A stretch of 64,000 bases of DNA from Pseudoteredinibacter isoporae_A (GTDB taxonomy: Bacteria > Pseudomonadota > Gammaproteobacteria > Pseudomonadales > Cellvibrionaceae), in contig NZ_BAABWJ010000009.1 in the NCBI RefSeq assembly GCF_040372805.1, positions 124,001-188,000 on the forward strand, given 5' to 3'. A model generated the notes under the pieces. That model ran no database searches. It saw only the letters and a list, made by a program, of their open reading frames with translations, and was not told the DNA's origin. Shown here piece by piece: positions 16,951 through 25,831 of the stretch. The number at the start of each line of letters is the position of its first letter. The first letter of the stretch is position 1. The position numbers and the translations under genes are program-made.

Positions 16951-17298
16951 ATGGCCCATCTTCTTTATCGCCTGAACCAGTTACCAGAAGACGAAATCCT
17001 CGACATCAGGCAGTTGCTTGATGAGGCCGATATCGACTATTACGAAACCAGTGCTGGAAACTGGGGGATATCATTAGCCGCCGTTTGGTTACCCGATGAC
17101 CATCAGTTGGAAGAAGCAAAAGCCTTATTGGAAAACTACCACCGCTATCGCGCAGAAGCCGCTCGTGAGCATCCGGTGGAGAGCTGGTGGGCTCATGCTC
17201 GACGCCGACCGGTCAAGGTTTTGGCGTTCTCTATTTTGATTGCGGCCTGCTTTTATCTGTTATTGGCGCCTTTTATCTCTATGATGCTCCCCTCCTAG
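16951..17298 (+). CDS. DUF6164 family membrane-anchored protein
   Basis: A 115-residue protein: the N-terminal soluble domain (RQLLDEADIDYYETSAGNWG, then LAAVWLPDD) resembles the DUF6164 or DUF2007-like putative signal-transduction domain. It is followed by one C-terminal membrane helix (VLAFSILIAACFYLLLAPF). The soluble part should face the cytoplasm with a tail anchor. It is preceded by a 72-base gap. Function unknown. Confidence 0.7.
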   Translation: MAHLLYRLNQLPEDEILDIRQLLDEADIDYYETSAGNWGISLAAVWLPDDHQLEEAKALLENYHRYRAEAAREHPVESWWAHARRRPVKVLAFSILIAACFYLLLAPFISMMLPS

Positions 17299-17420
17299 GA
17301 GGATAGAGCCTTACTGGACAGCAGAATACCAATTTACTGCTATGCTTGCAGCATGGATTAAGCCCCTTGTTTTCTCTCTTGTAAGCCCCGGGGCATCACT
17401 GGCATATGGCGGAGTGTGCT

Positions 17421-17720
17421 ATGGCGCGAGTATTACTGCTGGCAGTTCTTATTGCCGGTCTACAGGCTTGTGGTGAATCAGGCCATGAGCATTTCTGCTC
17501 CAAGTATCAATATCTTCACGGCAAGCTGACAGAGCCGGGTGTCTTACCCTTTATGACTCTTAAGCGCATGCTACGCCAGGAACTTAACGATCCTTCCAAG
17601 CGTGATGATGCGAAAATGGCGCTCTTCGTGATCAGCGATATTGAACGTGGTGTTATTCGTGAAAGTGAAACCCCCCGGGACTATTGTCTACGTCGCAAGC
17701 GCTGGGAATCCTACCGTTAG
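17421..17720 (+). CDS. Small predicted lipoprotein
   Basis: About 99 residues beginning MARVLLLAVLIAGLQAC, a classical lipoprotein signal with lipobox LQAC, so the mature protein starts at Cys17. An in-frame ATG at 17406 would add five residues. The mature part is short, polar and basic at the end (RKRWESYR), with two further cysteines that could form a disulfide. I do not recognise the family. It lies just upstream of the arsenic operon but ends before that operon's promoter. Confidence 0.65.
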   Translation: MARVLLLAVLIAGLQACGESGHEHFCSKYQYLHGKLTEPGVLPFMTLKRMLRQELNDPSKRDDAKMALFVISDIERGVIRESETPRDYCLRRKRWESYR

Positions 17721-17794
17721 CCTGAATGCCGTACAGGTCATTCACTAAGCGATCAGCTTGTGCTTCATCAAATCGTCACATCTTTCCGGTTTTA

Positions 17795-17817
17795 ATATAC
17801 GTTTAAGCGTATATAAT
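17795..17817 (+). promoter_or_regulatory. Promoter and palindromic operator of the gapdh-arsJ operon
   Basis: ATATACG at 17795-17801 and CGTATAT at 17808-17814 form a perfect inverted repeat with a six-base spacer. Its right arm overlaps a perfect -10 box TATAAT at 17812-17817. No good -35 is present. A repressor bound here would block RNA polymerase, as ArsR-family repressors do on ars promoters. The identity of the regulator is inference, because no arsR gene lies in the window. Confidence 0.65.
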
Positions 17818-17849
17818 GATTGCCATATGTTTGCTTGAAGGGGGCTGCA

Positions 17850-18854
17850 ATGACGGTAAAGGTGGGGATTAATGGTTTTGGTCGCATGGGGCGCCTGGTG
17901 TTGCGTGCCGCTTGGCAGTGGCCTGAGTTGGATGTGGTCCAAATTAACGATCCTGCAGGCAGCGCTGAATGTTTCGCGCATTTGATGAATTTCGACTCTG
18001 TTCATGGCAGCTTTGAAGGCGAGTGTTGGGCTGAGGGCGATGAATTACACATCGGTCGGCACAAAATAGCGTTCAGTCGTCATCTGACTCTGGAAGAGAA
18101 TGACTGGTCGGATTGTGATTTGATCATCGAAGCCTCGGGTAAATTTAAACGTCAGAAATCCTTGCAACCCTATTTTGATCAGGGGGTGAAACGTGTGTTG
18201 GTGACCGCCCCGGTCAAGGAAGATGGCGTGTTGGACACGGTCGTGGGCGTGAATGATCATCTGTTTGACCCGAAGCAACATCGTATTGTGACCGCGGCGT
18301 CCTGCACTACAAATTGCCTGGCGCCAGTCGTTAAGGTTATTAAGGAAAACTTCGGTATTGTTCACGGCAGTTTTACCACCATTCATGACATCACCAATAC
18401 TCAGAGTATTCTTGATCAAGCTCACAAGGATTTACGTCGTGCCCGTGCCTGCGGTCAGAGTTTGATTCCAACCAGTACGGGCTCAGCCACGGCTATTATG
18501 GAAATTTTTCCAGAGTTGAAAGGGCGTCTTGATGGTCATGCTGTAAGAGTTCCTTTGGCCAATGCCTCGTTGACGGATTGCGTTTTTGAGTTGGAGAAAG
18601 ACACGACAGCTGAAGAGGTGAATGCTTGTCTGCAGGCGGCCAGTGAAAATGAATTGGCTGGCATTCTCGGTTATGAACCCCGTCCCCTGGTTTCGGTGGA
18701 TTACAAAAGCGATCCGCGTTCCAGCATTATTGATGCCTTGAGTACTCGTGTCATTCATGCTCGTCACCTGAAGCTTTATGCCTGGTATGACAATGAGTGG
18801 GGCTATGCCAACCGCAGCGCAGAGTTGGCAAAAATGCTTTCGGCGCATTGCTAA
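17850..18854 (+). CDS. ArsJ-associated glyceraldehyde-3-phosphate dehydrogenase
   Basis: A 334-residue GAPDH. The NAD motif NGFGRMGRL, the catalytic Cys152 in ASCTTNCLAP, and the C-terminal WYDNEWGYANR are all present. The start is ATG 17850 with AAGGGGG at 17838-17844. Its neighbour 12 bases downstream is arsJ. In the characterised arsJ systems such a GAPDH uses arsenate instead of phosphate to make 1-arseno-3-phosphoglycerate, which ArsJ exports. The context makes this an arsenate-resistance enzyme rather than the central glycolytic one. Expression is probably controlled by the operator at 17795. Confidence 0.88.
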   Translation: MTVKVGINGFGRMGRLVLRAAWQWPELDVVQINDPAGSAECFAHLMNFDSVHGSFEGECWAEGDELHIGRHKIAFSRHLTLEENDWSDCDLIIEASGKFKRQKSLQPYFDQGVKRVLVTAPVKEDGVLDTVVGVNDHLFDPKQHRIVTAASCTTNCLAPVVKVIKENFGIVHGSFTTIHDITNTQSILDQAHKDLRRARACGQSLIPTSTGSATAIMEIFPELKGRLDGHAVRVPLANASLTDCVFELEKDTTAEEVNACLQAASENELAGILGYEPRPLVSVDYKSDPRSSIIDALSTRVIHARHLKLYAWYDNEWGYANRSAELAKMLSAHC

Positions 18855-18866
18855 AGGTCCGAAGTG

Positions 18867-20090
18867 ATGAGTGATCGCCACGATACCGGTATGCGCCAGT
18901 ACGGCTTAATTTGTGCCAACTATTGGACCTTTACGATTACCGATGGCGCCCTGCGTATGTTGGTGCTGTGGTACTTTCATCAGCAAGGTTATGGTGCCTT
19001 GGCCGTTGCCAGCTTGTTTGTGTTCTATGAGCTTTTCGGGGTATTTACCAATTTGTTTGGCGGCTGGCTCGGAGCGCGTATTGGCCTGAATCAAACCATG
19101 AATTTGGGTTTGTTGTTGCAAGTCGCATCCCTGGGTTTGTTGCTGGTACCGGCTGAAATGCTGACCGTAATGTGGGTCATGATGGCACAAGCGGGTTCTG
19201 GTATCGCTAAAGACCTGAATAAAATGAGCGCGAAAAGTGCTATTAAAAATTTGGTTGCGAAGGATCAGTTGTTTACCTGGGTTGCCCGTCTCACCGGTTC
19301 AAAAAACAGTTTAAAAGGGCTGGGGTTTTTCGTTGGTTCTCTGTTGTTTCAGTTCTGGGGATTCCAGGAAGCACTGATATTGTTAATGGTCTTGTTGAGC
19401 GTGGCTTTGGTTGCCAGTTTGTTACTGCTTGATAAACGTCTGGGGAAGAGTCAGTACAAAGCCAAGTTTAAAGAACTGTTTTCTAACAGCGCGGCGCTGA
19501 ATCAGCTCTCGGCAGCACGCTTGTTTCTATTTGCCGCTCGAGATGTCTGGTTTGTTGTGGCTTTGCCGGTTTCTCTGGCGCAGTTTTTTGGTTGGTCCCA
19601 TTCGGCAGTCGGCGGATTTTTGGCTGGGTGGATCGTTGTTTATGGCTTGGTGCAAGGGTTCGCGCCACAGCTGGTACGCCAGAACAAAGCGGCGGGTAGC
19701 CTTTGGTTTTGGGCCGCGTTGTTGTCGGCTCTCACCGCGCTCATCGCGGTGTCGATCGGACTGAATGGTGAGGACAGCAGACTCTTGTCCCAGATTTTGC
19801 TGTTGTCAGGATTGTTGGCGTTTGCGGGGATTTTTGCGATTAATTCGGCTTACCACAGCTATTTGGTTGTGGCCTATGCCCGCGCAGATGGGGCGTCTTT
19901 GGATGTGGGTTTTTATTATATGTCGAATGCACTGGGGCGCTTGTTGGGCACCCTTTTGTCAGGGTGGGTATACGCGAGTTTTGGATTGGCAGCATGCCTC
20001 GGAGTATCGGCCATTCTGTTGTTGCTGGCGGCGGTATTGGCGTGGGGCTTGCCTGCATCGGTTGTGGATAAACAAGATGCCGGATGTTAA
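18867..20090 (+). CDS. arsJ: Organoarsenical efflux MFS transporter ArsJ
   Basis: A 407-residue major-facilitator protein with about eleven to twelve hydrophobic helices. The N-terminal MRQYGLICANYWTFTITDGALRML is the typical ArsJ opening, and LFGGWLGARIGLNQT fits the loop after helix 2. ArsJ exports 1-arseno-3-phosphoglycerate, which falls apart outside the cell to arsenate. ATG 18867 with AAAGG at 18853-18857 is a better start than the GTG at 18864. It forms an operon with the preceding GAPDH gene and is convergent with the unknown gene at 20105. Confidence 0.9.
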   Translation: MSDRHDTGMRQYGLICANYWTFTITDGALRMLVLWYFHQQGYGALAVASLFVFYELFGVFTNLFGGWLGARIGLNQTMNLGLLLQVASLGLLLVPAEMLTVMWVMMAQAGSGIAKDLNKMSAKSAIKNLVAKDQLFTWVARLTGSKNSLKGLGFFVGSLLFQFWGFQEALILLMVLLSVALVASLLLLDKRLGKSQYKAKFKELFSNSAALNQLSAARLFLFAARDVWFVVALPVSLAQFFGWSHSAVGGFLAGWIVVYGLVQGFAPQLVRQNKAAGSLWFWAALLSALTALIAVSIGLNGEDSRLLSQILLLSGLLAFAGIFAINSAYHSYLVVAYARADGASLDVGFYYMSNALGRLLGTLLSGWVYASFGLAACLGVSAILLLLAAVLAWGLPASVVDKQDAGC

Positions 20091-20104
20091 GCGGTGGCCC
20101 GTTG

Positions 20105-20467
20105 TTATACGGGCTCGAAGGTGTAGTTGACCGCGTGCTGGCGACGCTTGTCACGAATTTTGCGCAGCTGGCGCTGGGCTGGAATCTGCCATTGGGCAAC
20201 GCTCTCGGAAATACAGTAGCCGCGGCTGGTCAGGGCATTAATAATGGCATTGGCGGCGCCCAGTGCTTGCTGGGAGCGGTGGTAGGGCCCCTGGCTTTTT
20301 ACTTTGTGAGGCTGTTCATTGCTGATACCTCCCAGAGCAATCAGGGAGTACAAGCCCTCTTCAACAGGCTTGACGTGCAATTCAATACGCTTGCCTGAGG
20401 CTGCCAGAAGCACCACGGATGTCCCTAGTTGAGGTAGCTTTAAGTAGTTAAGTCGCATAGTCTTCAT
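20105..20467 (-). CDS. Conserved protein of unknown function
   Basis: About 120 residues starting MKTMRLNYLKL, or at the second methionine (20458). The frame stays open upstream to 20614, but that extension has no ribosome-binding site and I exclude it. The sequence is basic, with a beta-rich N-terminal half (SVVLLAASGKRIELHVK) and a helical middle (SQQALGAANAIINAL). No motif that I recognise is present, and no signal peptide. Its stop is only 14 bases from the arsJ stop on the other strand. Confidence 0.55.
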   Translation of the reverse strand: MKTMRLNYLKLPQLGTSVVLLAASGKRIELHVKPVEEGLYSLIALGGISNEQPHKVKSQGPYHRSQQALGAANAIINALTSRGYCISESVAQWQIPAQRQLRKIRDKRRQHAVNYTFEPV

Positions 20468-20959
20468 TTCATTGGCTAAGTTTGACCCGCATCCGATCGG
20501 GTTCCTTAAGGCTTGCTTTGCTTCTTGTGGTTCTGCCGCGATTCCCGAGAGTATTTCTGATCGAATAACCGGGTGTGGCTGTTTATATAACGAGCAATCT
20601 GCAAGCGCCTTCAAACTCTGTTGTTGTTTTGCCCGTGACGGGCCTTTTTGGTTGAGTCTGGCGTCAAAATTCCCTTCTAGCTTCCCTTATCTGTCTGAAA
20701 GCGTCAAGTTTCAAACACTCTACATTGGGCAATTGAATGTAGATATAAGCTGTTGATATTAAATATAAAACGGTTGTTTCTAGTTCTTTTGAATGAGGCG
20801 GGCAAATCGATAACTGGTCGGCCTTTTCATGCACTTTGTGAACTGGGTAACACTTTTGGAGGGGGCCAATTTGGGGCCTGTATAGCGCCAAACGTGGAGC
20901 TTACTAAGCTAATTCTGTACACTTGCGCCGCTTTTAATTTGAGACGAGTTCACAACGCT
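20468..20959. other. Gene-free stretch before tcdA
   Basis: This 492-base stretch separates divergent genes. It holds one terminator-like hairpin at 20631-20648 and AT-rich DNA. A possible promoter is TTGAAT at 20733 with TATTAA at 20757 (18-base spacer). A reading frame in phase with tcdA is open back to 20753, but it has no family similarity. I see no RNA gene here. Confidence 0.4.
20631..20648 (+). terminator. Short GC hairpin with T-run
   Basis: GCCCG at 20631-20635 pairs with CGGGC at 20639-20643 around a three-base loop and is followed by CTTTTT. It has intrinsic-terminator form on the plus strand, yet no recognised plus-strand gene ends just upstream, so it might end a small untranslated transcript. 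Confidence 0.4.
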
Positions 20960-21760
20960 ATGCTCAGCGAGTCCTATCGCCAACGATTTTCCGGAATTGC
21001 CCGCCTTTATGGTGAGCAAGGTCTGCTGGATCTCAGTCGCGCCCATATGCTGGTTATCGGCATCGGTGGGGTGGGAAGCTGGTTAGCGGAAGCGCTGGCA
21101 CGCAGTGGTGTGGGTGAAATCAGCCTGTTGGATATGGATGATATCTGCATCAGCAATATCAATCGTCAGTTGCATGCCTTGCAGAGTACAGTCGGCCAAA
21201 GCAAGATCGAATTGATGGCCGAGCGCTTGAAGGATATCAACCCCGAACTGCGTGTTCACTGTATCGATGATTTTCTGGATGTGGACAATATTGCCGAGCA
21301 TGTTCATGCTGAGATTGATGTGGTGATCGATGCAATTGATTCGGCAAAAGTGAAATCGGCGCTCATTGCTCATTGTCGTTCGCGCAAGCAGCAGGTTATT
21401 ACCTTGGGCAGTGCGGGCGGTAAAACTGATCCGGCGCGGGTGATCCGTGGCGATTTAAGTAAAACCATTAAGGACCCTCTGCTGGCTCGCACCCGGAAAA
21501 TCTTACGTCAGCAATTTGGTTTCCCTAGAAACCCGAAACGAGTGTTCTCGGTCGAGGCGGTTTATTCTCCGGAACAAATGAAATACCCGGACGGCCATGG
21601 GGGTGTTTCTGAGCAAAAGCCCAAACAGGACGCCGGACAAGGTCTGGATTGCAGCGGCGGTTTCGGTTCCATCACAATGGTGACTTCTGTGTTCGCTATG
21701 CTGGCGGCCAATCGAGCGATTGAGCGTTATCTGGAGCGTGTCCCTGAATTCGATGTTTGA
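20960..21760 (+). CDS. tcdA: tRNA threonylcarbamoyladenosine dehydratase
   Basis: E1-like ATP-dependent enzyme (CsdL/YgdL) that cyclises t6A37 of tRNA to ct6A. The 266 residues start MLSESYRQRFSG. They contain the adenylation motif IGIGGVGSW, LDMDDICISNINRQ and the DAIDSAKVK segment. Upstream in-frame codons back to 20753 have no similarity to the family. In E. coli, TcdA works with the CsdA-CsdE sulfur relay; here that relay is encoded as one fused gene ending 16 bases away on the opposite strand, a strong functional link. Confidence 0.94.
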   Translation: MLSESYRQRFSGIARLYGEQGLLDLSRAHMLVIGIGGVGSWLAEALARSGVGEISLLDMDDICISNINRQLHALQSTVGQSKIELMAERLKDINPELRVHCIDDFLDVDNIAEHVHAEIDVVIDAIDSAKVKSALIAHCRSRKQQVITLGSAGGKTDPARVIRGDLSKTIKDPLLARTRKILRQQFGFPRNPKRVFSVEAVYSPEQMKYPDGHGGVSEQKPKQDAGQGLDCSGGFGSITMVTSVFAMLAANRAIERYLERVPEFDV

Positions 21761-21776
21761 GCTTTACTGAGCGGAA

Positions 21777-23411
21777 TCAGGGTAAATTACGCAGATAGTT
21801 AATCAGGCTGTGAATGCCATTGCTGCGTGATGGGCTCAGATAGTTTTCCAGCTGCAGTTCTTCAATCGCCTGGGCAAAATCAAAGGCGTGAATCTCTGAA
21901 GTACTGCGACCATCAACCCAACTTAAAATCAATGCAGCTACGCCTCGAATCAAGCGGGCGTCGCTGTCGTGGCGAAAATGCCAATAACCGTTGCGGCGTT
22001 TGGCGTGCAGCCACAGCGCGGATTCGCAGCCAGGGATCAGATAGCGTTCTTTGCGAATCTCGGCCTTGATGGCAATTTCTTTGCCCCAGAGAATGAGTTG
22101 TTTCTGTCGTTGTTGCCACCCCATCTTTCCGCTGATGACTTTTGCACGTTGTGGATTGAGTTCCTTTTTGGTCGGGCTATTCGGAGCGGTTTGACGGAGT
22201 TGTTCCTGGCTTTTTAAAAAGGCGTCGCACGCACGTAATAAAGCATCGATATCTTCTTGGGTGTTATACGGCGCAATCGAGGCGCGTAATAAACTGCTTT
22301 GCTTCATGCTTTGCAGCAACGGCTGGGTGCAGTGGTGACCCTGTCTTATCGCGATACCATGCCTGTCCAAAAAGTCGGCCAGTTCAATATTCAATTCCTG
22401 TTCTTGCAGGCTGAAACACACAATTCCAGCAGGGTTGTGTGCGTGGCTGAAGAGTTTAATCTGATGAAACTGTTGCAAGCCTTGATGGGCGTAACGACAA
22501 AGCGCCTGCTTGTGTTGTTTGATGCTGTCTTGTGGCCATTGTGCAAAGAAATCCAGAGCTGCATGAAAGCCCGCAATGGCCGCGGTTGCGGGACTGCCGG
22601 CTTCAAATCGATGAGGGGCTTCCAGATAACGGCTCTCCTCCAGGTCGACGTGCTGAATCATGCCGCCACCGCTCAGCAGTGGGGGGAGGTTGTCGAGTAG
22701 AGTGTGTTTGCCATAGAGCACCCCCAGACCTTCAGGGCCATACATTTTGTGTGCGGAAAAACACAAAAAATCGCAGCCGAGCGCTTCAACATTGACAGGG
22801 CTGTGGGCAATGTACTGTGCGGCATCAACCACGAACAGGCAGGATTGAGGGAGACGTTTACGAACGGCCTGTAAATCCGGTGAGCAGCCCAAGGTGTTCG
22901 AACAGGCGCTCAGGCTTAGCACCCGGGTTCTGTCGGTGATCAAGTCGTCCAGCGACGCTATATCCAGTTCCCCATTGTTGACGGGGAGAAATTTCAGAAT
23001 AAGCCCTTTGCGTTTTGCGGCATCCTGCCAAGGCAATAAGTTGGCATGGTGCTCCAGCACGGACAAAATGATCTCATCCCCAGCTTGTAGCTGTTCGCTG
23101 ATGCCTCGTGCCAAGGTGTTGAGAGCCGCCGTGCAGCTTTGGGTGAATACAATATTTTTGGCGCTTTCGGCTTGAATAAAGGCCGCGGTACGCTGGCGGC
23201 ATTGTTCAATAATATCGGTCGCTTCGCGACTGTAGCGGTGGCTGCCACGATGGGCATTGCCGACCCCGGTTTGGTAATAGCGACTGATGGCTTCAATAAC
23301 CGTGAGCGGCTTTTGGGTCGTAGCGGCATTGTCCAGGTAGTGATCGGCCTGATTTTTCAGTGCCGGAAAATGGGCTTTAAATTGAACCGCGTCGAAGATG
23401 CTTGAATTCAT
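21777..23411 (-). CDS. Fused cysteine desulfurase-SufE sulfur acceptor (CsdA-CsdE type)
   Basis: A 544-residue two-domain protein. Residues 1-400 are a SufS/CsdA-type class V aminotransferase: YLDNAATTQKP near the start, PLP lysine Lys222 in CFSAHKMYGP, and the active cysteine Cys361 in RQGHHCTQPLL. A linker of about 25 residues leads to a SufE/CsdE-like domain (residues 429-544) with acceptor Cys462 in IPGCESALWLH. The two active cysteines needed for persulfide transfer are therefore in one chain. The usual bacterial arrangement is two adjacent genes. It lies tail to tail with tcdA, so the CSD system is the likely identity; a role in Fe-S assembly is the alternative. Confidence 0.9.
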   Translation of the reverse strand: MNSSIFDAVQFKAHFPALKNQADHYLDNAATTQKPLTVIEAISRYYQTGVGNAHRGSHRYSREATDIIEQCRQRTAAFIQAESAKNIVFTQSCTAALNTLARGISEQLQAGDEIILSVLEHHANLLPWQDAAKRKGLILKFLPVNNGELDIASLDDLITDRTRVLSLSACSNTLGCSPDLQAVRKRLPQSCLFVVDAAQYIAHSPVNVEALGCDFLCFSAHKMYGPEGLGVLYGKHTLLDNLPPLLSGGGMIQHVDLEESRYLEAPHRFEAGSPATAAIAGFHAALDFFAQWPQDSIKQHKQALCRYAHQGLQQFHQIKLFSHAHNPAGIVCFSLQEQELNIELADFLDRHGIAIRQGHHCTQPLLQSMKQSSLLRASIAPYNTQEDIDALLRACDAFLKSQEQLRQTAPNSPTKKELNPQRAKVISGKMGWQQRQKQLILWGKEIAIKAEIRKERYLIPGCESALWLHAKRRNGYWHFRHDSDARLIRGVAALILSWVDGRSTSEIHAFDFAQAIEELQLENYLSPSRSNGIHSLINYLRNLP

Positions 23412-23455
23412 AGGGCGTTCTAAACGAGGGTTGGAGCGTTGTGCGCTGGTTTATG

Positions 23456-24232
23456 TCAAGCGCGATTGTCGCACAGATCCAGACCAAATAGGCGGCGGCT
23501 GTTGGCGCTTGTGATATTGGCGATGTCCTCTACGGATTCCGATCGGATATCAGCCAGACATTGATTGATATCGGCCAGTGCCAGTGGACTGTTAGCTTTT
23601 CCTTGATGGCCATACAGGGGCATGGATGGCGCATCGGTTTCCAGAACCATATGATCGAGACTGAGCTGGCTGACCATGCTCCGAGTTTTTTGTGCGCGAG
23701 GGTAAGTGATACCGCCACCGATACCGATCAAAAAGCCAAGACGAATATAACGGTGGGCCAATTCCAGGCTACCGTGAAAGCCGTGCACCACCCCGGTGAG
23801 CGGTTGGTAGGCTTTAAGCAGTGGCAACAATGCCTGATGCGCTTTGTGGGCGTGCAATATCAACGGCATATGACGATCGCGCGCCTGTTCGAGCTGCCAG
23901 CATAAGACCTGTGTATGAAGATCGCTGATGCCTTTGCTGCCATCCAGACCGCATTCACCTATGGCAACACAATGAGGGTCTTCCAACGCTTGCTCCAATG
24001 CCGTCTGAAGCTCGAGATAGGATTGATGTTCTACCCACCAAGGATGCAGACCCGCAGACCAATAGCAGCCTTTATATTGTTTGCAGAGTGTCTGAATGCG
24101 CGGCCAGTGTTTGGCTTCAGTGGCTGGAATAATGATGTTGGTGATGTGTTGCTGGCGGCATTGTTGCCAGAGCTGATCGACTGGCGTGAACTCGGGAAAG
24201 TCCAGGTGACAGTGGCTGTCGATCAGCTCCAT
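23456..24232 (-). CDS. TatD family metal-dependent hydrolase
   Basis: A 258-residue TIM-barrel hydrolase. The family metal ligands are visible in DSHCHLD, GLHPW, GECGLD, LHAHKA, HGFHGS and ETDAPSMP. TatD proteins are Mg-dependent 3'-5' DNases or related phosphodiesterases; the sequence is nearer the YjjV branch, by general appearance only. It starts 13 bases after the stop of the upstream symporter gene and ends 44 bases before the desulfurase fusion start, so these leftward genes may share transcripts. Confidence 0.9.
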   Translation of the reverse strand: MELIDSHCHLDFPEFTPVDQLWQQCRQQHITNIIIPATEAKHWPRIQTLCKQYKGCYWSAGLHPWWVEHQSYLELQTALEQALEDPHCVAIGECGLDGSKGISDLHTQVLCWQLEQARDRHMPLILHAHKAHQALLPLLKAYQPLTGVVHGFHGSLELAHRYIRLGFLIGIGGGITYPRAQKTRSMVSQLSLDHMVLETDAPSMPLYGHQGKANSPLALADINQCLADIRSESVEDIANITSANSRRLFGLDLCDNRA

Positions 24233-24245
24233 GGTAGGTCCGTGT

Positions 24246-25592
24246 TTACAGGCTTTTGTAAAAGCTCAGCACGATAAGGGCCGGGCAGAAAAAGCGCACA
24301 TACACAGGCCATATTTTCCAAAACAGGCTGTCTTCAATATCCTCATGGCCTTCTTTGAGTTCAGCCAGCAGACGATCGCGATGCATAATCCAGCCCGCAA
24401 AGATACACAGCAGAATCCCCAGAATCGGTTGGCTGTATTTGGTGGTGAAATCCACAACCAAACCAAACAGGCTACCGAAATTCAGAATAATCACAGCGCT
24501 GATGGCAAAGATAATGCCGCCAATAATCATCGTAACAATGGGGCGAGATGCCTGACTGGTTTCGACCGCTCGCGCAACAGGGACTTCCAACATGGAGATG
24601 GACGAGGTCAGAGAGGCGATGGTCATCAGGCCAAAGAAGGCAATTGCTACCCAAGGGCCGGCGGCGCCCATGGAATCAAACAGTACGGGCAAAACCTGGA
24701 AAATGAGATCCGGGCCTGCCAACAGCTCACCGTTTTCGCCGTAAATGGTGGCGCCGTGATGTTGGGCGACGAACATAGCCGGGATGATCAGCAGTCCCGC
24801 AGTAAAAGCGATACCCACATCGACGGTGGTCACGATGGCGCCCAATCGTGGCAGGCTGTCATCTTTGCTGAGGTATGAGCCGTAAATCATCATGGTGCCG
24901 ACACCCAGTGACAGGGAGAAGAACGCTTGTCCCATGGCACTGACGATCAAGTCAGGATTGCTCAACTGGCTCAGGTCTGGCAACAGATAGAGTTTGAGGC
25001 CTTCGGCGGCACCATCCTGGCTTAATACATAAATGATCAGCAACAACAGCAGGATAATCAGGGCGGGCATTAAGCGGGTAGACCAGCGTTCGATACCGGA
25101 TTCGACACCACTGGCGATAATCGCCATGGTCAGACCGGCGAACAGCCCGCCAAAAATCAGATTGCGGCTGTTACTTTGTTCGGTGAGCCACTGTTGTGCG
25201 GCATCCAGGCTCAACATTTCGGCCGCGGGAGCAATCAGGTATGCGACCATCCAACCGGCGATAATAGTGTAGAAACTCAAGATCAAACTGGCGACAACAA
25301 TGCCGTACCAACCGGTAAAACGGCCAAAGAATTTAGTGATCGGGCTGCTGGCGACAGAAGCCAAACCGTCAACCGTGTTTGAGCGTGAATGCCTGCCAAG
25401 TGTCAACTCGGCCATCAAGGCAGGGTAGGCCAAGCAGAACGCCAGGACTAAATACGCTAAGACAAAGGCAGCGCCACCATTACTTGCGGTCTGGGTTGGA
25501 AAGCCCCAGATATTGCCAAGACCCACAGCAGAACCTGCCGCGGCCATAATAAAACCAGTTTTTGAAGAAAATTGTCCCCTGGGGCTGCTCAT
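24246..25592 (-). CDS. Sodium-dependent transporter (NSS/SNF family)
   Basis: A 448-residue inner-membrane protein with about eleven to twelve hydrophobic helices, typical of bacterial LeuT-like transporters. The N-terminal signature GSAVGLGNIWGFP matches helix 1 of the family, with Gly for the usual Arg in WRFP. Such transporters usually carry amino acids or amines with sodium; the substrate cannot be told. It is followed by tatD 13 bases later. A second, more divergent member of the same family lies beyond smpB. Confidence 0.88.
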   Translation of the reverse strand: MSSPRGQFSSKTGFIMAAAGSAVGLGNIWGFPTQTASNGGAAFVLAYLVLAFCLAYPALMAELTLGRHSRSNTVDGLASVASSPITKFFGRFTGWYGIVVASLILSFYTIIAGWMVAYLIAPAAEMLSLDAAQQWLTEQSNSRNLIFGGLFAGLTMAIIASGVESGIERWSTRLMPALIILLLLLIIYVLSQDGAAEGLKLYLLPDLSQLSNPDLIVSAMGQAFFSLSLGVGTMMIYGSYLSKDDSLPRLGAIVTTVDVGIAFTAGLLIIPAMFVAQHHGATIYGENGELLAGPDLIFQVLPVLFDSMGAAGPWVAIAFFGLMTIASLTSSISMLEVPVARAVETSQASRPIVTMIIGGIIFAISAVIILNFGSLFGLVVDFTTKYSQPILGILLCIFAGWIMHRDRLLAELKEGHEDIEDSLFWKIWPVYVRFFCPALIVLSFYKSL

Positions 25593-25831
25593 AATCTACG
25601 TCTCATTATTCTAGTTGGGTAGATGGTGCCGTGATCGCGCACGGTCAATCTCACTCGGTTACTGCGCTGATTTTGCCGTAATTTGGCGATTGATGCGAGA
25701 AATTGGCCGATAAGGCGAAAATTGGCAATATTGATAAAGGCTTGAGCCCGTTAACTCTCATTTGATTGCTCCTGCGCTCCTGGCTGTGCCTAAAAAGCGC
25801 AGGGAAGACATTACCTGAGTGTTCGCGGCCT

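Noticed and set aside
20753..20959. N-terminal extension of tcdA in the same frame
   Set aside because: The extension has no similarity to TcdA, and MLSESYRQRF at 20960 gives the family length of 266 residues.
25771..25803. Inverted repeat CCTGCGC/GCGCAGG as a terminator of smpB
   Set aside because: The T-run expected after the stem lies in the loop instead, so the arrangement does not fit an intrinsic terminator.
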